From positions 2,428,001 through 2,492,000 of the forward strand of contig CALYLW010000017.1 in the NCBI GenBank assembly GCA_944989445.1: a stretch of DNA of 64,000 nt, given 5' to 3'. This document shows positions 40,513 through 50,700 of the stretch, in pieces. The position numbers and the translations under genes were made by a program. Source of the DNA: Ampullaceana balthica. Taxonomy: Eukaryota > Mollusca > Gastropoda > Lymnaeidae. The notes below the pieces were generated by a model. That model saw only the letters and a list, made by a program, of their open reading frames with translations, ran no database searches and was not told the origin of the DNA. Position 1 is the stretch's first letter. Each line of letters begins with the position of its first letter.

Positions 40513-41694
40513 TCGAACCCACTTATCTCGAGCTCGGTTATATCGACCACCCTATTATGTCGACGTTTTTTATTGGAACCGCCAAATTCTCTCTTTGTCT
40601 TAGCATTTTCTCATCGGTAATGTCGATTCTTTTATGTCGCCGAAACCTAGTATCTCGAGCACAAAAGAGGGCCAAATTTGCAACTTAACTCGATTTTCGT
40701 CGGTTGAAAATAAAGGTTTGTATCGAGAATCGACGGTGGTTTTTATATAATTAAATAAAAAAATTAATAAATTATTATTCTTTTAAAAGTTTGTTGTTGT
40801 TGCTTTGTTACCAGTAAGATAAGTGACTGTGACACTAACACGCGCGTGACGATGAAACTGATTAACACAGTACTGTGTCAGTACACACAGCCCACAGCGT
40901 GCTGTGATCAACGGTCAAGGCCACAATAGTTTTATTTATATTACAAGTTTGATTGACTGAGGAAATTCGAGAACGTTCTGATAGTTAATTAATAGATATC
41001 CTGCACGTCAAAAGCATTAAACTTAAAATAACCATATTGATTTGTTTATTTGTATTTTAAATTCGCTGATATGATGGCAAACGCGACTGCGACACGGCGA
41101 AGCGTAAACTTTGACCTTTTAGCGCATGCGCAGACAATTATAAACTGGTAACTTATTTTTCATTAAATAAATGGAATCGAAACATGACAGGGACGTAATC
41201 AAAGTCCTTTACTTCGGCATAAATATATATTCATCAAAAGCATTAAACTTAAAATAACCATATTGATTTGTTTATTTGTATTTTAAATTCGCTGATATGA
41301 TGGCAAACGCGACTGCGACACGGCGAAGCGTAAACTTTGACCTTTTAGCGCATGCGCAGACAATTATAAACTGGTAACTTATTTTTCATTAAATAAATGG
41401 AATCGAAACATGACAGAGACGTAATCAAAGTCCTTTACTTCGGCATAAATATATATACATCAAAAGCATTAAACTTAAAATAACCATATTGATTTGTTTA
41501 TTTGTATTTTAAATTCGCTGATACGACGGAAAACGCGACTGTGACACGGCGAAGCGTAAACTTTAACCTTTTAGCGCATGCGCAGACAATTATAAACTGG
41601 TAACTTATTTTTCATTAAATAAATGGAATCAAACATGACAGAAACGTAATCAAAGTCCTTTACTTCGGCATAAATATCTATGCATGTGTATATA

Positions 41695-41733
<39 letters not shown>

Positions 41734-42097
41734 AAATTCCCGATTAGTCATAACTTTTCCCGACTTTCAAGGCCGAGAATTTATTTTTAAGAATTCCCGA
41801 CTTTTTCCCGTTTTCCTGAGTGGGAACCATGGTTATATTTAAATTTTAAACGGTCCTTAAAAACGAACGGTCATTACAACCTTAGACTTAGGAAAGAGTG
41901 AAGAAATATTAGGGTTCCGATACGATTCCGATAAATCATCCCATCACTATTTAACGCTAACTAATTAATCATGTACATAAAGAAATTTCAAGCACATGTT
42001 AATATTTTGCCGCCATATTGATTTTCCTTTATCTCGATCATCGGTTATGTCGACGCCATTTTTCATACCCCAACGCCGTCGACATAAGCGGTTTCGA

Positions 42098-42133
<36 letters not shown>

Positions 42134-43931
42134 TAGGCTAGGCGGTATGTACAATACAAAAGAAACGTGCCTATGCCTATTTAGAGTATCTATAATATGG
42201 AATTCCCTTACAATATCTTACACTAATATTTCATATTATTTATATATTATAATATGATTAATTAAATAAATTATTATTATTTTGAATTTTATTTCTTTGT
42301 TTTAAGTCATTTTATGGGCTTGTTTTGAAATTAACTCATATTTATTACATAAATTATAGTTTATAGTAGTTTCAAAATTTAATAATTATTATTTTTGTTA
42401 GACTATAGGCCTTTATCTTGTACTAATACTACTTATACTGTTTAACTTATAAGAGTAGAGTAATAAAAATGAATAGTATAAACTATAATTAAGGTTTCGT
42501 TTAGAATTACAATTACTACTCCTATTGCAACTATTGGATAATTACTTAAATTTAAATTACTAAACGAGAAATAGCAGTGAAAATTACTATAGTATTTAGT
42601 AGTATTGCCAAAGCACAAAGTCAAAGTCCTTAGCCTAAAACTTGAACTGTCGTAATTTTTTTTTAAATTGATGTATCTGTACATAGTATAGCATAGTAGA
42701 GGCATAGGCCTAGCCCTAATTTAATTATAATTTTTTTTTAATATCACGGAAAAAATTAAATATTATTATTTTTTTTCCAACCCAGTCAGTTTAGATGCAA
42801 ACGGCAATCATTTTTTTTTCGTGTTTCGATAATTAATGCATGCTAAAAGGAAAGTAGTAGAGACACTTTTAGTTCTAGCGAACATAACGGTCAAACTTAC
42901 TAAAAGTAAGAAGACGAAAAACTGCTTATGCCATGTTAGTATTTATAAACCGTAAAACGCTCATTAAAAAGCACAAGTCTGACGTAATCCGTGATAACAT
43001 TTTAAAAAATTTTTTTTTAAACTGACGTCAAGCACAAAATTCTGATTCAAACGTAGTGCGATCCGTTCAATTATTGTGTCTTAAGTTTTGAGATGCGCAG
43101 AACGATGCGCCATCGCGCAACAATGAGATGAGAGCAAAAGGAAGGGAGAGGTCACAGTACCCATCATATTTATAGCGAGTTCGCATCTCACTGAATAGGC
43201 TTTCCGCGCGTTATGACTTTTACCCCCTGCTTTAAAAACCAGAAGCCAAATTTGAAAAACTAAACTCACAAATCCGGAAAATCCGGGAAGAGTGATAAAA
43301 AACCTAGCGAATCCGGAAAGAGCAAAATCAAAAACTCGCGAATCCGGAAAATAAAAATATTTAGCTTCACGAATCCAGAATTCCGGGATAAACCGGAGCG
43401 GTGGCACCCCTGATTTAGTCTATTTTTTTTAATGGTTTTAAAAACATTTTCTTTAATTTTCTAATTAATTTTCTAAAATATGATGAATTATTATTGTACT
43501 TCCTAACTGAATGGTCAAAACAACACTTTAAATATGCATCAAATACAAAATCCACAAACCCTGTCCACCATAAAACATATCCGGTTGGCCAAGATTTGGC
43601 ATAAACTGTGCAGAATTTTGAGCATTGAAATCACTATAGTATTGGGGTGTTGCTGCAACAGGATTGGGTTGCTGCTGTCCTTTAGATGCTTTTGGCCTCC
43701 TCTTTTGGCTTGCTTTTAAATTACACCAAAAAAAAGACAGTCAGTATTTTATAAGGTACCAATGGTGTTCAAGAATCTAGGCTAATAATTTTATTCAAAT
43801 CAATTTAAAAAATGATTTTTAAAGAATGTTTTAAAATACCTAAAATTAAAAGGTAATTAATTGAGGATAAACTGTAAAGCAGGAACTATGAACTTACTTT
43901 TTGAAGCCCTGTACTCTGAGGGAACATCCAT
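35662..43931 (-). CDS. YIF1: YIF1 (Yip1-interacting factor homologue), complete, 9 exons
   Basis: YIF1 proteins are five-pass membrane proteins that pair with YIP1 in ER-Golgi trafficking. Exons in order are 43898-43931, 43560-43712, 38543-38688, 38163-38267, 37921-37999, 36734-36791, 36414-36569, 36078-36171 and 35662-35829. Phases match throughout, giving 330 residues, close to YIF1A/B. Diagnostic stretches are [84 protein letters not shown] and the C-terminal [15 protein letters not shown]. The N-terminal ~100 residues are cytosolic, Q/N/G-rich and poorly conserved, as usual. Intron 2 (4.9 kb) carries a 3.6-kb hAT element. Intron 4 has a GC donor. Whether YIF1A or YIF1B is the closer vertebrate relative cannot be decided by eye. 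Confidence 0.96.
36078..36171 (-). CDS. YIF1: YIF1 exon 8
   Basis: Encodes [20 protein letters not shown] and [11 protein letters not shown], a membrane hairpin, between CACACAG and GTAAGC. Confidence 0.92.
36414..36569 (-). CDS. YIF1: YIF1 exon 7 (second and third membrane segments)
   Basis: Encodes [20 protein letters not shown] to [12 protein letters not shown]. Acceptor TTCAAG, donor GTAAGG. Confidence 0.95.
36734..36791 (-). CDS. YIF1: YIF1 exon 6 (first membrane segment)
   Basis: A 58-nt exon encoding [20 protein letters not shown] with its flanking split codons. The longer open frame over it is in a different phase. Confidence 0.93.
37065..37615 (+). repeat. Composite SINE-like repeat with tRNA-Val-like module, copy B
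   Basis: Plus-strand relative of 20236-20695. The block ACCCTCGCTGGGGTCGACCG with GGCAAGCGTAGTGGGATGAA occurs at 37120; a diverged form (CCCTCGCTAGAGTCAGCCAA) recurs at 37382 beyond the tRNA-like module. Ends near CGGGTCGTATCTAGTT. Confidence 0.75.
37243..37312 (+). pseudogene. tRNA-Val-like module inside repeat
   Basis: GTAGAGTAGGGGTTATCACG followed by a CCGCCGTGCACACGG arm and B box GGGTTCAAGCC. The anticodon loop, as I fold it, reads TGC as in copy A. Preceded by TTCACAGAATAACA in both copies. Confidence 0.6.
37921..37999 (-). CDS. YIF1: YIF1 exon 5
   Basis: Encodes [20 protein letters not shown] and PDLYIP, between CCAG and GTGAGT. Confidence 0.95.
38163..38267 (-). CDS. YIF1: YIF1 exon 4 (GC donor)
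   Basis: Thirty-five codons, [20 protein letters not shown] to FFPYTHT. The donor is GCAAGT; the nearby GT would break the frame. Confidence 0.93.
38543..38688 (-). CDS. YIF1: YIF1 exon 3
   Basis: Encodes [20 protein letters not shown] and the conserved [20 protein letters not shown] segment. Acceptor CATAG, donor GTAAAT. Confidence 0.93.
39390..39560 (+). repeat. Partial MITE of the TAAATCCCTTATAT family
   Basis: Contains ATCGATCTGAAATTTTGATA and ATGCATTGTCAT as in 4355-4395 and 63235-63275; only this inner part is preserved. Confidence 0.65.
40288..40465. mobile_element. MITE with GGGCCGTCTTAAC-like termini
   Basis: Left GGGCCGTCTTAACGCATAGG and right AAAGACGGCTCT are inverted counterparts; the interior has TTGCCCGGGGGCCCA mirrored as TTTGCCCGGGGCCCAA. 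Nested in the large hAT element. Confidence 0.6.
40510..42100. mobile_element. pogo/Tigger-like DNA element, second copy
   Basis: Ends CAGTCGAACCCACTTATCTC and AAGCGGTTTCGACTG (inverted), with TA on both sides within AT microsatellites. Shares most end-proximal sequence with 2444-3665. Contains the 226-bp triplication. No transposase seen. Confidence 0.8.
41008..41685. repeat. Tandem triplication, 226-bp unit, with GCGCATGCGC in each copy
   Basis: TCAAAAGCATTAAACTTAAA starts at 41008, 41234 and 41460. Each unit has the perfect palindrome GCGCATGCGC (41122-41131, 41348-41357, 41574-41583), which fits the NRF1 consensus. Confidence 0.93.
43560..43712 (-). CDS. YIF1: YIF1 exon 2
   Basis: Encodes the basic, Q/N-rich cytosolic part ([14 protein letters not shown] to [10 protein letters not shown]). 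Acceptor AAAAG, donor GTTTGT. Phases join exons 1 and 3. Confidence 0.82.
43898..43931 (-). CDS. YIF1: YIF1 exon 1 (start)
   Basis: ATG plus ten codons ([11 protein letters not shown]) and one base before donor GTAAGT. A second ATG does not occur in frame before the splice site. Confidence 0.75.
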
Positions 43932-45083
43932 TATGGGTTAATTTTAGAATTAGTATATTAGGCTGAAGATTTTATTTTCAGTATACTATAAATGATAGGT
44001 ATTTTTGTTGCTTGAAAATAAATTCCACCATTCAATGGTAATTCTAAAAAGTGATTAAACTGTATTAGGCTTGAATTTAATATCCTTACATTCCTTTCAA
44101 TGTCATGGCCTGAAATACAAAGACATGTACATAAGATTAGAGAGCAGCAGTGCTTGTCAAAGCAAAAAGAAATTATTAAAATTCAGACAACATAAAAACT
44201 TAGAACAGTAGACAATAGACAAGACTTCACCTACTGGAACTAGAAATAATAACTTAATACTAATAATTTATGCCCATGACAGAGTGAGGAGCACCTTCAG
44301 AGTAAATGAAATGAAATAAGCAGAGCTCATTCACTTATACTAGGCAGTTATTTCATGACCAACGTGACGCTGACATAACAAATTTATTGTATTCTTCTAG
44401 ATGCAGCAAAAAGTGATTTAAGTCATTGAATTCCCTCTCTCATGCCCAGGGCATCGGGAGCTTATCTCATCCAAAGCAGTTAATTTTAATAATCTTAATT
44501 TTTGGACCATTAGTATAATCAAGTATTATTAATATACTAGCAACAAAGCCCGTCCAAGGACGGTAGTAAGAGTAGGGTGACCTGTGAAGTTAATGGAAGG
44601 ACATCACTACATTACCCACCCGCGTCTGTCCAGAGATCTACCCTCCCCCCACACACACCGCGGTCTGTCAAGAGACCTACCTCCTCCCACCACCGCGGTT
44701 TGTCCAGAGACCCTACCTCCCCCCAACATAGCGGTCTGTCGCGAGACCCTACATCCCCTCCACCAGTTTGTCGAGGGACCCGCCGTCTCGACCGGCCATA
44801 CATGTGTATCACGTCAAAAATACTATACAGAGACACTACCCCCCCCCACACACACACTGCGGTCTGGTAGAGAATTCCATTGTTTGACAGCACAAAAAGA
44901 GAAAGACCTTTCACCAAATGTTTTAGTGCGTGTCTTAGGAACAGAGAGAATGTGTGTGTCTGCAGAAGAGCTTAACTGACGAGTGGGCCAGTAGACCGAC
45001 AGAAGTTCAGTAAGATAGGAAGGGCATGAGTCAGAAAAGAAGTTGTAACAGAGAACGGCCAGTTTGTATTCAATTGTATAGGT
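43932..45083. other. Upstream of YIF1
   Basis: Should include the YIF1 promoter and any 5' UTR exon; none is identifiable. The C-rich minisatellite at 44625-44870 lies here. Confidence 0.5.
44625..44870. repeat. C-rich minisatellite, about 36-bp unit
   Basis: Four to five imperfect units of GCGGTCTGTCCAGAGACCCT with a C-run spacer. Open reading frames over it are a consequence of the repeat. Confidence 0.75.
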
Positions 45084-45277
45084 CAGTGCTTCTCAAAGTG
45101 GTGGTCCGCGGACCGGTGCCGGTCCGTGGGCCATCCGCTGCCGGTCCGCAGATGTTTTCAAAAAAAGGTCAGAAAAAATTGTCAGTGCAGGGAAAATAGT
45201 GCACCGGTCCATGGTGCAATGGAAAAAATTCCTGCCGGTCCGCCATACTAAAAAGTTTGAGAAGCACTGGTATAGGT
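45076..45277. mobile_element. hAT-type MITE 45084-45269 with exact 8-bp target duplication
   Basis: GTATAGGT flanks both sides. Termini CAGTGCTTCTCAAA and its inverse TTTGAGAAGCACTG. The interior repeats GCCGGTCCG several times. Confidence 0.93.
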
Positions 45278-45375
45278 GGCTAATGAAGTGAGTAAAGTAG
45301 TGGAGTAACATGGTCATTTTTTTTTGGCCTTAAGAACTAGTCTGGCAGCTGAATTTTGAACTTTCTGTAGTTTTT

Positions 45376-46205
45376 CAATGCATATGAGCTAGAACAAGAG
45401 CACAGACTACAGCTTTTGTTGCACTAACTGTTAAGTATTGACGGATTGAGCTGATCTGACGGATGGCGGTGTAGGCAGAACAACAGATGTGATTGATTAA
45501 GTTGTTGGTAGACGTGTTGTCAGAGATAATGTAGCCAAGATTCCTTGTCGATGTTGTGAACAGTATATCAGAACTAGTTACCTGAATAGAATTCAGAAGA
45601 CACAAAGTACTGCGTGATTTATTGTTACAAAATAGGAATGCTTCAGTCTTGTAATCATTCAGTTTGAGCTTGCTGAAAGTCATCCAAGACTTTACCTCAC
45701 CAATGCACTCCTGCATCAATTGGACAGTGGAGTCAATATCAGAGGGATCAGTGTGAGTGTATAGCTGAGTATCATCTGCAAATGATTGACTTTTAACTGA
45801 ATGCTTTTTGAGCATTAGAAGTAGTGGCCTTGTATACAGTACAAAAAGTACCGGTCCCAAAACGGAGCCCTGAGGCACACCATAAAGCCATAAACCAAGT
45901 CAGCTCTGTGAGAGATACAGCCATCTACTGATACTACCTGTGATCTGTTAGATAAGTATGATTGAACCAAGCCAGAACTGAGCCAGAAATTCCAAAGTAA
46001 TTTTGCAGGGTTTTTAGCAGTGTTTGATGGTCGATGGTGTCAAAAGCTGCACTAAGATCTAAGAAGACCAATATAGAGATTTTCCCACTGTCCAGTGCAA
46101 GTAGGAGGTCATTTGTTACCTTTAACAGGGTGGTCTCTGTGCTGTGAGAAGGTCTGTAGGCTGACTGATTTGGACTTAGAAGAGTGTGTTCAAATTACTC
46201 ATAGT
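45376..46205 (-). mobile_element. CR1/L2-like LINE reverse transcriptase fragment, broken
   Basis: Minus strand carries RT motifs: LVFLDLSAAFDTIDHQTLL upstream, then [11 protein letters not shown] and [14 protein letters not shown] (catalytic YxDD-type region as FADD), then [12 protein letters not shown]. In-frame stops or shifts near 45890-45930 break the frame. Both ends are truncated. Confidence 0.88.
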
Positions 46206-46295
46206 AATAGGCCTCACTTATAAGAATAATAGATCAAATTAATGTAAAACAAACTACTTATTGAAAATTAAAAATTATAACACATTTTGTCAATT

Positions 46296-47188
46296 TTGAG
46301 TATGACAGCACAATACACTCACTTCAAATCTTCTTATTTTATTAATCATTAGTTAATATTAGACTTGAGTCTAACTCGTTATAATAATTGGTCATTCTGC
46401 AGATTTTACATGTATATTATTTCACAGTCAAATTCAATTTTCTCGTGAGAACTTACGTTTTTAATTTATTAAATGCATTATTATATGTAATATTTCAGCT
46501 ATTACAGTTACAGCGCTAATTTGTGAGTCTTTTTAATTTCTAAGGCATTTTTTCGGCTCTCAACAGTAAATAATCTGATCGTGATGCAACCATTTTGTTT
46601 ATTTATCAGTCTACTTGCCGGATTGTCCCAATAAGATGCCAAGTGGAAATGTCTCACTTACAAACAAACAAAATAAGAATCAATCATCTAGTAACGAAAT
46701 AAAAAAATTAAATTGTCTTTAAAATATTTTATATTTATTTATCTTCTGAGAACATTAAAATAGATGAAAAATACTATTTAAAAAACATTTTCAGTCAGTT
46801 GAGTCAGTAAATTTATTTTAGCATGAGTCGAGCCAGGTAAAAAAAACATCAGGCAAGCAGTTTGCTACGGCTACATATAAACAAAATGGACAGATTATGT
46901 ATTATATAGAGCCGAAAAAATGCCTTAGAAATTAAAAAGACTCAGCTGTAATAGCTGAAATACATCATAAAATAATGCATTTAATAATAATAAATTAAAA
47001 ACGTAAGTTCTGAGTCTGAGGAGAAAATTAAATTTTGCTGTGAAATAATATACATTCATATTAATAGACATGTAAAATCTGCAGGATTACCAATTATTAT
47101 AATGAGTTATAAAGACTCAAGTCTAATATTAACTAATGATTAATAAAATAAGAAGATTTGAAAGAGTGTATTGTGCAGTCATACTCAA
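46296..47188. repeat. Long inverted repeat, arms of roughly 330 bp, loop about 215 bp
   Basis: Left arm from TTGAGTATGACAGCACAATA and right arm ending in its near complement. Shared blocks include AAATCTTCTTATTTTATTAA, CTGCAGATTTTACATG, TTTCAGCTATTACAG and AATTTCTAAGGCATTTTTTC. Small indels separate the arms. Possibly a foldback element. Confidence 0.88.
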
Positions 47189-47862
47189 CATGCATTGACA
47201 TGCATCGACTGTCCCTGACTGTGTACTTAAAGTACTGTAGGCCCGTGATTAAAATTATATTTAATTTATTTTTTAATTTCAAGTTTGATGTAAGAGTAAG
47301 AGGTATTATAAAGCAAATAACATTAGCCAATATTTTCTAAAAATTTAGGCTAATTTCGTAGGTACTAACCTCCATTACATTAAGTATAGCACAAAACAAT
47401 TTACGAAATATACTAATAATTGACTTAATACCCAGATGATTACAACAAATTTATCTGTAAAGCATTTCCAGATTGAGTTGGCACTTTCAGCGGAAGTGCA
47501 AGTTTAAGGGGACGTAGCCTGAAACCTGATGACGTTAAAAATAAAGGATTATACCCCTTTGCCGTTCTTTGTTTGATTCTCTTGTCTTAACGAACATGAA
47601 TATGCTTAATCATTAATTTTGTAATTCATTTGTTTATAATTCAAATGCTGACTAATTTTTTAAAAACTTTATTTTGTTATTAAAAATTAAAATAAACAAA
47701 TTACTAGCGTTCAAGTGTTCAGTTTATCCACACACACACTACACACAACTCTTCAAGCCTTGTCGCTGTTCAGTGTGGACGTGGTAGTGAAGATCAGCCA
47801 GATCAGGGATCTTATATGAATGGCTTAATTAAATATTTTTTTTAATTTATTTTTTATTAGGT

Positions 47863-48562
47863 ATGACTGAGCCTGGAAAAGAACTGACCCAAACTAAAGA
47901 TGCAAAATACTTAGGAGTCTTAATAAATGAGAAACTATCATGGAATCCCCATGTCAATGAAGTTATTAAAAAATCAAACAAAACCTTAGGCTTTATAAAA
48001 AGGAACTTTAACAGATGTAATAGAGATATAAAACTAAAATGCTACCTCACTTTGGTGAGACCTGTATTAGAATATGCATCTTCTGTATGGGACCCATCCA
48101 CCAAAGAAAACATTGATAAACTAGAACAAATTCAAAAAAGAGCTGCCAGATTCATTACTGGAGAATATTCGAAACTGACAGGAATAACACCATTAGTTAA
48201 ATCATTAAACCTTGAAACACTAGAGGATAGAAGAACCAAGAGCAAAGTAGTAATCATACATAAAGCAATTAATTCTAATTTAGAAATACAACACACAGAT
48301 AACTTAATACAACCCTCAGATAGACATAAGGATAAAAACACCTTTCTTATTCCGTATGCAAGAACAAACACATACAAGTTTTCCTTCTTCCCGTCCGGAA
48401 TTCGGGCGTGGAATGGGTTGCCTGAAGAATCCAGGAAAACCAACACTTTATCAACATTTAAATCTCTAATAAAAATGCGGGCCTAAACACAAACCATAGA
48501 TAAGCGTAGGACGCAATAATCTTCTGTATAGAAGGAGCGTCTGTAAACAGATAAGATAAAAG
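47863..48562 (+). mobile_element. CR1-like LINE 3' end with open C-terminal domain
   Basis: A 207-codon frame (47863-48486) covers the last part of a non-LTR reverse transcriptase (KDAKYLGVLINEKLSWNPHV, LVRPVLEYASSVWDP, RIQKRAARF-type motif) and is followed by a 3' UTR ending in GATAAGATAA. 5' truncated, as usual for LINEs. Its last 80 residues match 28317-28556 almost exactly. Confidence 0.9.
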
Positions 48563-48996
48563 ACGCAACAAAAACAACGAACCTACCGGGAATTTTTTTT
48601 TCTCAGCGAACGAAATATAGGCCTAAAAAAATTATTGACTGGCATTGAACAAGCTCCCAAAGGGATCAGTTGAGGCGACAACAATTGACGCGTTTTGTGT
48701 CCATCGTCATTGTCTCTTGCTCTCCAACCTCTAGTCACCAATACCCAAATGAGAAGCCCTTTTTTAAGAACCATTTTCACGGAAGCATTTACAAAAACTC
48801 AACATCCATAGGAGCCTCAATGAACCGAGAATTGAATATAAATATTTTTTCGCAGATAGTGAATTTGTTAATTAAAAGTCCCCCTTTCTGTGACATGTCT
48901 GAAGTATAGCGATTTTTTAGGGGTGGATAAGGAACAGGGATGTTTGTACAAAAATATTAAGAAAACACTACTCGTATGTCGTCGAAATGCCAACAG

Positions 48997-49176
48997 GTTG
49001 TAGACAATATTCCTTCTAAATTTGTTGGTCCGTGTACAAAATAAAAAGTTGCACAGCATCCATTTTTTTGTGTGCATTATTTTACAAAATTTGCTGCGTA
49101 GTAATTCTAAAGTGCTGCGCGGCGTAGGTCAGCTATCTGCGTGGCCGCGCAGCTTAAAGGGAACATTGGTTGTAGA
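48997..49176. mobile_element. hAT-like MITE 49005-49168, exact 8-bp target duplication
   Basis: GTTGTAGA at 48997-49004 and 49169-49176. Ends CAATATTCCTTCTAAA and TTAAAGGGAACATTG. Best-preserved member of the AATGTTCCC family. Confidence 0.9.
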
Positions 49177-49740
49177 TAAGTCTGTTTCATGAGAAGGAGT
49201 CCCTGGTTTAGAACATCTATTGGACTACTTGGACTGTCTTCAGCACAGCCCTCTAATTGAAATCAGGAACTTCTTCACCAGAGCCCCTTATTTGAGAGCT
49301 GAAACTGTCTTCACCATAAATTAATCTTTGACAGGTCATTTATTTGTCTATTGATACTGATGAAGTCATTTGCATAATCATTTACACCTGTAAATAGTCT
49401 ATTATTAAAGTTGCTTTAGTTACACAAATTATGTGACTCTTATTAAATGTACTCCCCAGTGGTTTCTTGAACATGAATATTCGAGAAGTTTCTCAAACAT
49501 TTCTAAATCTTCTTAAATCTTTCTTTGGTTTGTACGAGAAATCTCACTTAAATTAAGGTTATAAATTTGTGGCCTAAAATAGTTGGGACGATAGAATATT
49601 AATGTAGTTCAGGAGTGGAGAAAAGTTGGCAACCCATGGCGGGAGAGGGGGGATGGGGGAGGCGTGTGTCCGGCTATGCTTTTCTATCATCAATATTCTT
49701 GTGAAAGGAGCTGTGATGTGACATTAACACTGTTTGTCAG

Positions 49741-49829
49741 TAGCAGTTGTTGGGTGTGTGGTAGCAGTGGTTGGGTGTGTGGTAGCAGTGGTTGGGTGTG
49801 TGGTAGCAGTGGTTGGGTGTGTGGTAGCT
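49741..49829. repeat. 21-bp minisatellite, four copies
   Basis: Unit TAGCAGTGGTTGGGTGTGTG(G) in tandem. Confidence 0.92.
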
Positions 49830-50560
49830 CTCACTGAGACTCTCTTATGAAGTGTTTCACTTAAATGCATGTTTTCTCAAGTATCCCTCATACTGATGGG
49901 AAGTTCACTCATAGCAAGTCAGAATAAAAATTTAAAAAGGCATCTTGTCCTGTTGGTAATGGGGTTTGTATTGCTATAAATCTCCAAGTCAACAACTTAC
50001 TGACACATGAGAACATATTTTTTTAAAAAAGACATTGAACTGTGAGTAAGTATCTGGTTACTTGATTTATTTGATAAAATAAATTTCAGTAAACTGTCAT
50101 TAGTTAATAAAATATATAACGAAAGACTAACAGTAATAATATTCATATGACTTGTTCGTACATGTATTTAATGTAATACTATGTTTAACATATTCTTGTG
50201 TTTTAGACATTTTGTTTACATCTCTTAAAGTATATATAAAAGACTGGCCTGTTCTTACATGTACATTTAATATATGTATCAATAAGTCAATGTAGGTAGT
50301 TAAAAAAAAATTACCACCGTAGCACTAGGCATGTAAATCTACAATCAATAAAAATTATATCTATTTACTCAGCATAAAACATGGCTAAATGAATAATTTC
50401 AAACTAGGATGATCAAGTCATGTAAACCTCAAAAAGCTTTAAACTACTGTCACATGCATTAACATTAAATGATTGCAAGTTACAAAGCTAATTATATCAT
50501 GGTAGCATGACCTAGTTTTTATAGTTCAACATTTCAGTTTCGTGCGGCATACCTGCTTTG

Positions 50561-50700
50561 GGGCCATCCATAAAGTATGTCACAATCCAGAGGTGGGAGG
50601 GGAATTTAAGAAAAGCATGAAAAATTGTGACACAATTTATTTTTAAATATTATTTTAATGGGGGGGGAGGGGGCTAAAATGTATCTGTGACTCCATACCC
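50561..50700. repeat. Degenerate MITE of the 17635 family
   Basis: Begins GGGGCCATCCATAAAGTATG and has a G-run rich interior with a TGTGACAC segment. Confidence 0.5.

Larger units (their letters stand above)
39775..43420. mobile_element. Large hAT element 39783-43412 with exact 8-bp target duplication
   Basis: ATTTAGTC occurs at 39775-39782 and 43413-43420. Termini are CAGGGGTGCCAC and GTGGCACCCCTG, a perfect 12-bp inverted repeat. Both subterminal regions have short repeats (AACCCTGAAA left, AATCCGGAAA right). No transposase frame is visible. It hosts the pogo-like element at 40510-42100. Confidence 0.93.
38689..43559 (-). other. YIF1 intron 2 (4.9 kb)
   Basis: Mostly the hAT element at 39783-43412 with nested elements. 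A partial MITE of the 4032 family lies at 39390-39560. The remainder is AT-rich. Confidence 0.85.

Noticed and set aside
44577..44979. Overlapping frames over the C-rich minisatellite
   Set aside because: Repeat-driven, open in several frames and on both strands.
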